Of a stretch of DNA of 33,486 bases, positions 13,849-22,100 are shown piece after piece. The stretch comes from a virus. The DNA is taken from positions 1 to 33,486 of IMG/VR virus record IMGVR_UViG_3300028785_000030. One strand, written 5' to 3'. Position numbers and translations under genes: made by a program. Positions within the stretch are counted from its first letter, which is position 1. Each line of letters opens with the position of its first letter. Below the pieces are notes generated by a model. It was not told the origin of the DNA. It did no database searches and saw only the letters and a list, made by a program, of their open reading frames with translations.

Positions 13849-14817
13849 GTGGCTCTTACATACAACGACATCAGCGCGATCACCACGAATCACATCATCC
13901 CGGAGATCGTGGACGAATACTACAAAGTCTCCCCGGTATTCACTCTGATCTTCAAGAGTGAGGGCCAGAAGTCGTTCCCTGGCGGTCTCCAGATCCAGCA
14001 GCCGATCCAGTACGCGCCGCTGAAGGCCGGCGCCTTTGCGCCGGGCGGCACATTCGACATCAGCTACGTCCAGACGGACACGGCTATGATGTTCAACGTG
14101 AAGTTCTACTACGCCAACGTCACCATTCGCGCCACCGACCTCGCGCTGAACCGCGGTGCCGACGCCAAGATGTCCTACGTCGAAGAGAAGATGGTTAACG
14201 GTTCGCAGGCGCTCGTGCAGGCTTTGGCTACCGACTTCTTCGCCGACGGTCAGGGCGTAGTGTCTTCGCAGATCGCGCTCGACGGAATCCTCGCCGGGTA
14301 CGACGACGGAACCAACTACCCGTCGTACGGCAACATCGCGCGCGCGGCCATCGGTTCCGGCGCGAACACCGGCATCAACGGCTACTACCAGAACGTAGCC
14401 GGCCCGCTGTCGCTGACCGGGCTCCAGAAGGCGTATGGACAGGCCACCTTCGGCAATCACCAGCCGAATCTGCTTGCGACCACGCAGAGCATCTACAATC
14501 AGATTTTCAACAAACTGACCCCGATGCAGCGCGTCGCCGATGCCACCCCGGATCTGGTTAGCTACGGCTACGAGGCCATCCGGTACAACAACCGGCGTCT
14601 CGTGGTTGACCAGTATTGCCCGGCAGGATACCTGTTCGGCATGAATACGGGCTTCCTCAACGCATGGGTCTCCGACCACGAACTCTTCGGCTTCGGCTGG
14701 ACCGGGTTCAAGGAACTGCCGAACTCGCTCGACGCGGCTTCGCAGTGCATCTTCGGCGGCAACATCGTTGTGAGCGCACCTCGCTTGGGCTTTGTGTTGG
14801 CCGGAATAACTGGCTGA
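13849..14817 (+). CDS. Major capsid protein
   Basis: GTG 13849 with GGAGG eight bases upstream. 322 residues, right after the scaffold-like gene, the standard position. The N-terminal LTYNDISAITTNHIIPEIVD and the following FKSEGQKSFPGGLQIQQPIQ fit the pattern of HK97-fold capsid proteins of many podo- and siphoviruses: an N-arm followed by a Gly-rich substrate-like loop. FNVKFYYANVTIRATDLALN and the Ala-rich helix NGSQALVQALATDFFADGQG fit the spine and A-domain. It is expected to be the most abundant virion protein; the strong Shine-Dalgarno agrees. Confidence 0.8.
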   Translation: MALTYNDISAITTNHIIPEIVDEYYKVSPVFTLIFKSEGQKSFPGGLQIQQPIQYAPLKAGAFAPGGTFDISYVQTDTAMMFNVKFYYANVTIRATDLALNRGADAKMSYVEEKMVNGSQALVQALATDFFADGQGVVSSQIALDGILAGYDDGTNYPSYGNIARAAIGSGANTGINGYYQNVAGPLSLTGLQKAYGQATFGNHQPNLLATTQSIYNQIFNKLTPMQRVADATPDLVSYGYEAIRYNNRRLVVDQYCPAGYLFGMNTGFLNAWVSDHELFGFGWTGFKELPNSLDAASQCIFGGNIVVSAPRLGFVLAGITG

Positions 14818-14870
14818 TCGTAGTCGGCTGCTTGGCAAGGTTTTGATTTTCGTACCACAGGAGAAGCATC

Positions 14871-15500
14871 ATGGCTTTCGGAATCGACTACCCGGACTTT
14901 GGCGCAACCAATCCGCTCACCGCTGGAACCACCGTTTACACGGCGGTTGACACGTACAACACGGCACTGGAGAACAACGGCGCGAACCAGCCGCTTGGCA
15001 GCATCTACCAGGCTCCGCTGAGTCTCGGAGTAGTTGGGGCCGCGACCAAGGGGATCGGCCAGAACAACTACTTCAAGTACGTTCGCTATAACCCGACCGT
15101 CAGCCAGAACTTCCTGACCGGGCCGCAGCTTGTGTACTGGAAGGACAACACCTTCACGACCGTCACCGGACTGGCGTCCGAAGCCCTGAGCATCAACCTG
15201 ATTGCCGGCTGGCTGCTGTTCAACACGACCACGACCCCACTGGCGAGCGGGCAGACTGCGGCGCAGCAGGCCGCTCTGGTCAATGGCAACTTCGTCTGGA
15301 TTCAGGTGGGCGGATACTTGCCTGGAGCGTATGTCACGACCGGAACCGCAGCTGGCGGAGTAATCATCGGTGCATCCAGCACCTTTGGAGCCAACGCGTA
15401 CATTGCCCCCGGATCGAACATCACGAACGAGGTCGCCGGTATCTTGGTTGCGGCAGCGTCATCGAACCTGGCCGATCTGTACGTCCCGCTCATCGTCTGA
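14871..15500 (+). CDS. Putative capsid decoration / head protein
   Basis: ATG after AGGAG (CACAGGAGAAGCATC). The 209-residue product is rich in Gly, Ala, Thr and Asn, with beta-type repeats (PLTAGTTVYTAVDTYN; LLFNTTTTPLASGQ; GTAAGGVIIGASSTF) and no charged clusters or membrane helix. Gene order (right after the capsid gene) and composition suggest a virion surface or decoration protein. No named family is identified. It is probably made at a high level, from the same transcript as the capsid protein. Confidence 0.55.
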   Translation: MAFGIDYPDFGATNPLTAGTTVYTAVDTYNTALENNGANQPLGSIYQAPLSLGVVGAATKGIGQNNYFKYVRYNPTVSQNFLTGPQLVYWKDNTFTTVTGLASEALSINLIAGWLLFNTTTTPLASGQTAAQQAALVNGNFVWIQVGGYLPGAYVTTGTAAGGVIIGASSTFGANAYIAPGSNITNEVAGILVAAASSNLADLYVPLIV

Positions 15501-15548
15501 TCGTGGAGAACGACCGGCTGCGCTGAACCTGTTTGAGGAGAACTCGCA

Positions 15549-15914
15549 ATGGCATTGACAATCACGAAAATCCCGGACATCCGGTACTTCCTCGGAGAGT
15601 CGGGTATTATGAACGGATTCACGTTCAAGCCGTCCGTGTCCGACTACGTTACGGGCGGATATCCAATCACTGCGGCTCAAGTCGAACTCAGCTACCTCGT
15701 GGGCGCGATGCTCCTCGGAACCAACTCTGCGGGCGCAACCTACCTCGCGCAGTTCGTCGAGCCAACGGCTCTCTTTGGGACGACTCCTGCGGTTGGAACG
15801 CAGTTGAACCTGAAGGTGGTGGACTCGACCAGCGGCGGTGGAGCATTCACAGAGGTTGCCGCCTCGACCGATCTGAGCGGATGCTCCTGGGCAGCCCTCG
15901 TACTCGGGTGGTGA
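15549..15914 (+). CDS. Small virion-associated protein, unknown
   Basis: ATG preceded by GAGGAG. The 121-residue beta-rich product has an amphipathic start (ALTITKIPDIRYFLGESGIM) and a C-terminal half that looks like a small beta-sandwich (QLNLKVVDSTSGGGAFTEVA). Like its neighbour it is poor in charged residues, as expected for head decoration or head-tail joining proteins. A hairpin terminator follows at 15934-15964. Confidence 0.5.
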   Translation: MALTITKIPDIRYFLGESGIMNGFTFKPSVSDYVTGGYPITAAQVELSYLVGAMLLGTNSAGATYLAQFVEPTALFGTTPAVGTQLNLKVVDSTSGGGAFTEVAASTDLSGCSWAALVLGW

Positions 15915-15933
15915 CGGCTCGTAGTTCTAAGAA

Positions 15934-15964
15934 GGGAGGGGGCAGTCGCCCTCTCCCTCTTGTT
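15934..15964 (+). terminator. Intrinsic-terminator-like hairpin after the capsid/decoration genes
   Basis: GGGAGGGGGC pairs with GCCCTCTCCC over 10 bp (one G-T wobble) around an AGTC loop and is followed by TCTTGTT. The T-tail is interrupted, so termination is probably partial, which would lower expression of downstream neck genes relative to capsid. Confidence 0.6.
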
Positions 15965-15978
15965 ATCTGAGAGGGTGA

Positions 15979-16995
15979 ATGCCGATTGTTCCGAGTCCGG
16001 GCGTTGTGATACCACAGCAAGTTCTTCCTGATGGGTCGAACCCCGCGGTCAATCAGATGAATACTGGGCAGGCGATCGGACAAGTTCAGTTCTGGAATCC
16101 CGATCTCTCCCAACCTAAAATACTCGGTCTTCTCAACAACTCACTCCGTCGAACGGTAGACCGTAAAACCTGGGCGAGCCTCTTCGTCAAAGGGCAAGTG
16201 ATCGCACCACAAGCCACCACAAAGGGGCAGGCGACGACTACCCTTGGGTCGCCTATCGTAGTCGGCACGGGCACCGTCTGGACGCAGGCTCTCGTTGGTC
16301 AACAGTTCAGAATTGGCTACAATTGCCCCATCTACTCGATTGTGGCCGTGGATGACACAGCAACGCCGCAGACGTTGACACTCGAATTGCCTTGGGGCAG
16401 CCCTTCGGTTACATCGGGGTATTTCATTGTTCAGTATTATTTCAACTTCGGGCCTAACGTCAAATACTTGAAGACCATGATTAACACCCAACTTGGTTAC
16501 AAGTTTGATCTGCACTGGACGCAAGACGGACTCAACACCCTGGACGCCTGGAGATCCAACCAGAACTTCCCCTATATATCCGCAGGGATGCCTCTTGCGC
16601 AGGACGGTTCGTATCTCCAAGAGCTTTATCCCGCTTCGTGGATTCAGCAAGCGTTTCCGTTCCAAGCATATATCCAACCATTCAACTTGGTAAACGACTC
16701 TGATCCCTTCCCTCCGTATTTTCGCGCAGATGTAATTATTAAAGACGTAATTGCAGACGCGCTAGTCATCGGAGGCCCCAAGAATAATAGGTACTACGAT
16801 CCAGCCGAGTCGAGGATTAAGCGCCAAGATTACGAGGGAGAAATCCTTCGCATGGCCAACGCCGACGAAAATCTCTATCGTACTGAAGTCACAAAGATGG
16901 GAGAGGATATGCCATACTACCAGAGTGGAGGCGCACTGTTCAATGCGACCCATCTTTGCGCGGCTGGAGGAAGTGGAGGAGGATACGAGTTATGA
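15979..16995 (+). CDS. Probable neck / head-tail completion protein
   Basis: ATG after GAGAGGGTGA. The 338-residue product contains a segment (about residues 85-150) with GTGTVWTQALVGQQFRIG, YSIVAVDDTATPQTLTLELP and FIVQYYFNFGP. This G-T-x-W-T...VG-x2-F...I-x2-V-D-x-AT-x-LTL arrangement recurs in neck and tail-completion proteins of short-tailed and other phages. The N-terminal part is Pro/Gln/Asn-rich and may be a flexible arm; the C-terminal part is charged. The placement between head and tail genes supports a connector role. It overlaps the next gene (ATGA). Confidence 0.55.
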   Translation: MPIVPSPGVVIPQQVLPDGSNPAVNQMNTGQAIGQVQFWNPDLSQPKILGLLNNSLRRTVDRKTWASLFVKGQVIAPQATTKGQATTTLGSPIVVGTGTVWTQALVGQQFRIGYNCPIYSIVAVDDTATPQTLTLELPWGSPSVTSGYFIVQYYFNFGPNVKYLKTMINTQLGYKFDLHWTQDGLNTLDAWRSNQNFPYISAGMPLAQDGSYLQELYPASWIQQAFPFQAYIQPFNLVNDSDPFPPYFRADVIIKDVIADALVIGGPKNNRYYDPAESRIKRQDYEGEILRMANADENLYRTEVTKMGEDMPYYQSGGALFNATHLCAAGGSGGGYEL

Positions 16996-17336
16996 GTCAA
17001 GCCTGTGGTAGTTGTGGAGTCCCGGTTTTTCGTACACGCTTCAGCGCGGGGAAGTGGCTGGGCGTGGACTGCGGCTGCTCGCGGGATACTGTTATCGCTG
17101 ACCCCGACAACCCGTTCCACAACGATGGGTCGCTCACCTTGGAGCATATCTACGACGAGCGCGGCGAGAAAGTTCGCGTGACCAGTAGGCGGCAACTGGA
17201 AGAGGCAGAGAGCCGGTTCCACTTCAACCACATCCCGACGAACATGGATCGGGCGAACTGGGACAGGCCGAAGCAGCAGCAGGCATACACGGTGGGAGAT
17301 CGCTACCAGAGAAAATTTTCGGGGGTACAGCAATGA
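16992..17336 (+). CDS. Cys-rich small protein in the neck region
   Basis: ATG 16992 by ATGA overlap. The 114-residue product has QACGSCGVPVF near residue 3 and VDCGCSRDT near 27, a compact Cys2-Cys2 zinc-binding pattern, followed by a charged segment (DERGEKVRVTSRRQLEEAES). It may be a zinc-stabilised assembly factor or minor virion protein; no family is recognised. It is coupled to the gene at 17333. Confidence 0.55.
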   Translation: MSQACGSCGVPVFRTRFSAGKWLGVDCGCSRDTVIADPDNPFHNDGSLTLEHIYDERGEKVRVTSRRQLEEAESRFHFNHIPTNMDRANWDRPKQQQAYTVGDRYQRKFSGVQQ

Positions 17337-17683
17337 GCACTGACGGTTTAGGAACCTTTCGGCAGGTGGAGCGCGGCGACCACAAAATCAGCGTCAACTC
17401 GAAGTCGATGAATCAGGGCAGGTTCATTGACCAGTCGCGCTTGGCGAAGCGGTACACGGAGGAGTACGTTCCTTCGATCGTCCCCGGCAAGTATGGGCAG
17501 TATGTCCCGAAGGTGGAGATCGCTTCGCCGGAGGATAACGCGCGCCTGTCCTGCGACGCGATGAAGCACAAGTCGAGCTTTGTTGACGAGAGTGTTCCGG
17601 CGAACGAGAACAGGGGTAATTGCTGTGTGCCGTCGTACTATGGTGGCGATGGGCCACTGACGCGGCGAAGAGGGGATGACTGA
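17333..17683 (+). CDS. Hypothetical protein before the receptor-binding block
   Basis: ATG by overlap (ATGA) with the previous stop. The 116-residue product has no membrane segment. It contains RFIDQSRLAKRYTEEYVPSI, a single CC pair (NRGNCCVPSYYGG) and a basic C-terminus (LTRRRGDD). No domain is recognised. It is the last gene of GC-rich composition before the more A+T-rich block starting at 17693. Confidence 0.5.
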   Translation: MSTDGLGTFRQVERGDHKISVNSKSMNQGRFIDQSRLAKRYTEEYVPSIVPGKYGQYVPKVEIASPEDNARLSCDAMKHKSSFVDESVPANENRGNCCVPSYYGGDGPLTRRRGDD

Positions 17684-17692
17684 GAGGAAGCC

Positions 17693-19708
17693 ATGAAAAA
17701 AGTTTGCTTACTGCTTTCAATTCTCGCGTTGACGCTGACGGTTGGGGCGCAGAAGCCTGTGCCAATGGCCGCTTACTTATCTCTGTCGGCTGGCACATGG
17801 AACCCGTGGACTTCTTCTGGAGGTTTTGGATCTCTTTCTTTTACTCCACCCGCGATAGGACTATACTGCCAAGCGACATCAGGAGGACCGTGGCAGCCAT
17901 GCAATCCGGGAAGTGGCAGTGGTGGCAACGCGACCTCGCTTCAGGGCAATCCCGTCTCTGCGACCGCGCCGACACCGGGGCAGGTATACGTTGAGAACCC
18001 CAGCAAGGTACTAACTCCGGAAACTATTACGGGGACGTTCAACTGGCCGTACCAACCACTAGCAGACTATGACACGCGCAACGTGGTTGGTACGACATTG
18101 ATAGACAGTAGCGGAAATGGATATGACGGTACGCTCGGCGGTGGCAGTGCAACACTTCCTACGGTAACTCCGCAGGGATTGAGTTTCAATACCAACCTAA
18201 CTACCGGAGTCTATGACAACACACGAGGAGACGGAGTGTTATTGCCGTCTGCAGTCAATGCAGCACAGTCGTTTGCGTTTAGTTTTTATGACAACATTCC
18301 TCCGACTATTTCTGGAGGAATAGCATTCCCAGCCTTCGGGACATTTCTGACGAGTTCGAATGTTGGGAGTGGATTTAATATCCTAAATTGGTTGCACCCT
18401 GTTGGAGGTGGGTCTGCCTCTGGGTCGTTTGGCATAGGAATCTATGCCAATAATGCTAATGGGACGCAAGGCGTTAATTCAACTAGCGGATTTCACACAG
18501 CGATTGTAACTATTGGATCGGGTGTTGGAACCGGGCTGACCCATATTTACATTGACGGCCAAGAAACAGGATACACAAACCAGACAACGGATGGAGGTTA
18601 TGCACCAGCGGGAGGTAATTTTTATCTAGGCTCAGTAAATTCGGGGGTTTTTGCAAACAACAGCCTGTTTGGGATGTTGCCGAGAGCTACCTTGTTTTCT
18701 CAGCAGCTTACGCCTAGCCAAGCTCAGGCGGTTGATAGCATACTTCGGTCCGACGCCCTTGCGCGAGGTATACAGATTTCCCCAATTAACATTCGTCAGG
18801 CAGTCCCAACGATTAATTGTGTTGGTGATTCGATAACCTATGGTCTTGGCGTAACCACTCCCTACTGCACATCCTTTTCGCTGGACGCCGGACAGCCAGT
18901 ATACACTACTCGAATACTTGGCGTAGTCGGAATAACACTTTGGCAGATAGCTGCGATGGAGCCAGATCGCATGGCTACTTACTGCAAAGGGGATTACGGT
19001 CCAGTTTGGTTGATATTGGATGCCGCCACTAACGATCTATACTATGGATCTTACGGGACCATTGCCAACATCCAATCCAACATGGCGGGGGTTATATCTA
19101 AGTATACGAATGCCGGATGCAAAGTTTTAGTCGCAGACATGATTTCGCGAACTGGGAATAGTAATGCAACAGGGAACCCTACGATGGATAGCCTTAAAAA
19201 TAGTTGGGATGCTATCGTAGCGGATAACTGGAAAGCATGGGGGGCTGCGGGGGAAGTTGTATTTTCATCTAACCCGTTGTTAGGTGCCGATGGCGCATAT
19301 TCTGGCTCAGATTTTCTGTCTGACGGCACGCATCCCAATCAGACCGGTCAGAATGCAATGAATGCTGAGGCTGTTGCAGAGATGAATTACTTGGGTGGCC
19401 AGAACGCAGGAAATCCGAACCTAATAACTGCAACAACTGCAACGCTGCTCAATAGCCAAGTATTCAATTTGGTCACTCCTGCCACCAACACGGCGATCAC
19501 CATGCCGACATGCTATGGGCTACAGGGTGGAGCGACTTATACAATCAACGTCACCAACAGCAACGCTGTAACAGTAGTCGAAGGTGTGAGCGGGCAAACG
19601 ATTAACGGATCGGCCAGTGCTGTGACTCTTCCGACTGGGCCGCACGTCACAAATCTTATCGTCACACAGCTATCAAAGACCACGGCAGGGTGCATCTGGA
19701 GCTTCTAA
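17693..19708 (+). CDS. Secreted LamG-SGNH esterase, putative tailspike or receptor-modifying protein
   Basis: The ATG follows GAGAGGAAGCC. The 671-residue product begins with a textbook Sec signal peptide (KK, then CLLLSILALTLTVGA, cut before Gln20). Residues about 125-360 look like a LamG/concanavalin-type lectin domain (LIDSSGNGYDGTLGGG). From 378 comes an SGNH/GDSL hydrolase: GDSIT with S380, the block III residue N447 (DAATNDLY), and the catalytic pair D544/H547 in DGTHPNQ. A C-terminal beta domain (about 575-671) ends in CIWSF. SGNH enzymes deacetylate or de-esterify surface polysaccharides, so this probably trims host capsule or O-antigen. The signal peptide is odd for a virion protein. 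DNA is visibly more A+T-rich than in the head genes, suggesting acquisition. Confidence 0.75.
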   Translation: MKKVCLLLSILALTLTVGAQKPVPMAAYLSLSAGTWNPWTSSGGFGSLSFTPPAIGLYCQATSGGPWQPCNPGSGSGGNATSLQGNPVSATAPTPGQVYVENPSKVLTPETITGTFNWPYQPLADYDTRNVVGTTLIDSSGNGYDGTLGGGSATLPTVTPQGLSFNTNLTTGVYDNTRGDGVLLPSAVNAAQSFAFSFYDNIPPTISGGIAFPAFGTFLTSSNVGSGFNILNWLHPVGGGSASGSFGIGIYANNANGTQGVNSTSGFHTAIVTIGSGVGTGLTHIYIDGQETGYTNQTTDGGYAPAGGNFYLGSVNSGVFANNSLFGMLPRATLFSQQLTPSQAQAVDSILRSDALARGIQISPINIRQAVPTINCVGDSITYGLGVTTPYCTSFSLDAGQPVYTTRILGVVGITLWQIAAMEPDRMATYCKGDYGPVWLILDAATNDLYYGSYGTIANIQSNMAGVISKYTNAGCKVLVADMISRTGNSNATGNPTMDSLKNSWDAIVADNWKAWGAAGEVVFSSNPLLGADGAYSGSDFLSDGTHPNQTGQNAMNAEAVAEMNYLGGQNAGNPNLITATTATLLNSQVFNLVTPATNTAITMPTCYGLQGGATYTINVTNSNAVTVVEGVSGQTINGSASAVTLPTGPHVTNLIVTQLSKTTAGCIWSF

Positions 19709-19773
19709 TCTCACGCATACACGGAGAATTAGCGGCATGACAGCGCGTAGGGTTCACTAGGATAGGAGAAAGC

Positions 19774-20692
19774 ATGAAGAGACTCATCGGACCACTGCTG
19801 CTTCTGCTTGCTGCACAGACTTTTGCGCAACAACAGATTAACCCGGCCACGCAGATCAAGTGGCCCGCCATCACTGGTGCTGGGCTTCCTACTTCAATCC
19901 CAGTGGCCTGCACAACAGCCAACTATGGGCAACCGTACTTGAATACGGCATCGACTCCGAACACATCTTACGTCTGCAGCGTCAGCGGGTGGATTCTGGG
20001 GGTCCCCACCGATTTGGTAAAGACCGACCCAATGGCAACGCAGACGATAACGCAGCCGGTGAATACTAGCCTGAATGTGATTACGAGTGGTACGGGATCG
20101 TTGAAGAGTAATGGTTCTCCGGTGCTGACTACTGTTAACGGTTCAATCAATCTTTGTTTATTCTCAGGTTGAATACTATTCGGGAGCAGCTCCAGCGGGG
20201 CTGTATCCCGCAACACAGAATGTCTTTCACATGGTGACGAACGATTGGAGAACATCTTCCATTGTGCCGGATCAGGTTACTACCTTTTTCCCGTCCACCA
20301 CCGGTATAACCGGTGAATTGGAAAGCATTTACTTTGTCTCCTCAGCAGCGGGAGCTATTTATGGGGCTACCAACTGGCTTGAATTAGCTCCTGTAATTGC
20401 ATTCGACGGGAATACCTTTACCTATCGTGGGTGTGAGGATTTCTTTGGCACTCAATTCTACGGGCAGAACGGACTAACGCGTGGCGATGAGTGTGGGCAG
20501 GCAATTGCTTTTCAGGGCCAGAATCTTGGCACATCCGACGCAGTAACTTATTGGACCGGGTACCGATATTTCAAGGAAGCACCGCTGCGCTTCAATTCCA
20601 GCCTTTTGATTAACTGGCAGAATGTTGACACTGCCTACGGCAATCCGGCAACCCAGGTCGGTTCGTGTGTCGTGTACTACACGGAGAGTTAG
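19774..20692 (+). pseudogene. Signal-peptide surface protein split by a +1 frameshift
   Basis: ATG 19774 follows AGGAGAAAGC. Frame 1 (19774-20172, 132 residues) starts with a Sec signal (KR, LIGPLLLLLAAQTFA before Gln19), then INPATQIKWPAITG and NTSYVCSVSGWILG. It reaches a TGA at 20170. Frame 2 is open from 20129 to 20692 and continues the same protein (YYSGAAPAGLYPATQ, VTNDWRTSS, ending CVVYYTES). Both frames are open over about 20129-20169, so a +1 shift there would yield one protein of about 305 residues. It may be a broken gene, a programmed frameshift or a sequence error; no classic slippery codon is evident. It is probably a receptor-binding or adhesion accessory. Confidence 0.55.
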
Positions 20693-20767
20693 TTATTGAA
20701 AGTGTTGAGGTGCGTTTGGAGTTTCTAACACTGACCGGAACATTTCGACCAAAGATTGCGAGCTAAT

Positions 20768-21424
20768 ATGAAGAGAATTTTAGGGTTTTTTCTTATGATG
20801 TCCGGCGTGATGCAGGGACAGATTCCCGCGCCTCAGATCAATCTAAGCGGCAACATTGGGTGCCAAGGGTTCCCCTGTATCAACAGTGTCACATTAATCA
20901 TGACTACGGACGCAAATCGCACCATGACAGCACTTGAGACGAGTGCGATGTACATCAAGGTAACCAGCTCTGTTGCCTTGACTGATACACGAAACCTGAT
21001 TGCGCCGGCTGGAAGATTCAACTTCACCATCGAGAATGCTACTACGGGTGGGCAAGCAATCCAGATCATCGGCGTAAGCGGAACTGGTATCACTATTCCC
21101 AACGGCAATACTGCAAGCGTATGGAACGATGGGACAAATTTAGTTGGTACTAACACGCTCACGTCGGTCACGGGCACAGCCCCGGTGGATTGCACGACGA
21201 GCGGATCGAGCGTGAATTGCTCGATGGCCCAGGCAACCTCATCGGTGGATGGCTATCTATCGCAAATTGACTGGACGACGTTCAATAATAAGCAGCCCGC
21301 TGGTACCTACCTCACGCCATCTAGTACTGTATTCAATAGTGTAAACTACCCATCTAGTTACTCACAGTATGCACTGCTTACTGCGCCTACAACTGCGTCT
21401 GTGGGGAGCCTATTACCTAGCTAA
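20768..21424 (+). CDS. Third signal-peptide surface/fibre-like protein
   Basis: I place the start at ATG 20768, because the product then begins MKRILGFFLMMSGVMQGQ, a short Sec signal cut before Gln; TTG 20756 is the alternative. There is no strong ribosome binding site. The 218-residue product is Thr/Ser/Asn-rich and beta-structured, with LIMTTDANRTMTALETSAMY, FNFTIENATTGGQAIQIIGV and a C-terminal repeat-like SSTVFNSVNYPSSYSQY. The middle resembles the C-terminal beta domain of the 17693 protein. It may form a fibre or surface adhesin with its neighbours. It ends in TAATG, overlapping a 25-residue frame. Confidence 0.55.
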   Translation: MKRILGFFLMMSGVMQGQIPAPQINLSGNIGCQGFPCINSVTLIMTTDANRTMTALETSAMYIKVTSSVALTDTRNLIAPAGRFNFTIENATTGGQAIQIIGVSGTGITIPNGNTASVWNDGTNLVGTNTLTSVTGTAPVDCTTSGSSVNCSMAQATSSVDGYLSQIDWTTFNNKQPAGTYLTPSSTVFNSVNYPSSYSQYALLTAPTTASVGSLLPS

Positions 21425-21501
21425 TGGACAACAACGCGCTGTACTTGTCCTCGAACGCAAGTAGGACGCATGAAGGATTAGGATTGACGGTGACGAGGTA
21501 G
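21424..21501 (+). CDS. Possible 25-residue peptide coupled to the surface protein
   Basis: An ATG overlaps the TAA of the gene at 20768 (TAATG), and the frame ends at TAG 21499-21501. The product starts MDNNALYLSSNASRTHEG. It is Asn/Ser-rich like the preceding protein, so it may be a detached C-terminal piece of it rather than an independent gene. There is no separate ribosome binding site. Confidence 0.25.
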   Translation: MDNNALYLSSNASRTHEGLGLTVTR

Positions 21502-21530
21502 GAGTTATACTTGCAGTGAAGGAGTAGCAA

Positions 21531-22100
21531 ATGCCAATTCGGACATTCCAGGGAATCCAGACGGTAGCCTCGGCATCGCAGCCGGTCTTCGGCACAACTT
21601 TGACGGCGGCAGTCAACTTCTCTGTCGATCGCTTCACTGGCACCAATCGCCCCGGAACCACTACGGCTCCCGTCGCCGTGCCCGTGACCTCCAGTGTTGG
21701 GATGAAGGTGGGCGATCGTGTAGCCGTCGGCCCAAAGGCCAACTTCACGACGGCGAACCGCGGCCTGCTCGACCAGGGCACCATTGCTTCCATTGTGAGC
21801 CCAACCTCGATCACCGTCACTGGACTTATGCAGAACCACGTCTCCGGAGAGTACATCGTACTCTGTGAGACCTCCGACCATGTGCAGATCGTTCCTGTGA
21901 CTCTGAGCGGGGCTATCTATCTCGGAACCGACTCGACCATAAACGCGTCTGACTCTTCGATGTTTGCCGGCGGGCCTCCGCAATACTGGCAGGACTCGAA
22001 TCCGACAACCGGAACCGGGCAAGCGTATCAGACCGATCAATACTGGCTGTTCGGCTCAACTCCCGGCGATACATTCATCGCGCGGTTCGACCAGATCTAA
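21531..22100 (+). CDS. Putative tail structural protein
   Basis: ATG after AAGGAG at good spacing. The 189-residue product is beta-rich and uncharged (SASQPVFGTTLTAAVNFSV; VPVTSSVGMKVGDRVAVG), with an OB-like or SH3-like segment VGDRVAVGPKANFTTANRG followed by GTIASIVSPTSITVTGL. Its base composition is again GC-rich like the head module. It abuts the next gene directly. Likely a tail or neck component, by position. Confidence 0.5.
   Translation: MPIRTFQGIQTVASASQPVFGTTLTAAVNFSVDRFTGTNRPGTTTAPVAVPVTSSVGMKVGDRVAVGPKANFTTANRGLLDQGTIASIVSPTSITVTGLMQNHVSGEYIVLCETSDHVQIVPVTLSGAIYLGTDSTINASDSSMFAGGPPQYWQDSNPTTGTGQAYQTDQYWLFGSTPGDTFIARFDQI

Noticed and set aside
13831-14838. 335-residue minus-strand frame antisense to the major capsid gene
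   Set aside because: It mirrors codon periodicity of the capsid gene, has no ribosome binding site, and the + strand protein is clearly a capsid protein with strong Shine-Dalgarno.
17693-21500. Diversity-generating retroelement around the surface-protein genes
   Set aside because: No reverse transcriptase, no template/variable repeat pair with adenine-specific differences, and no C-type lectin domain were seen.
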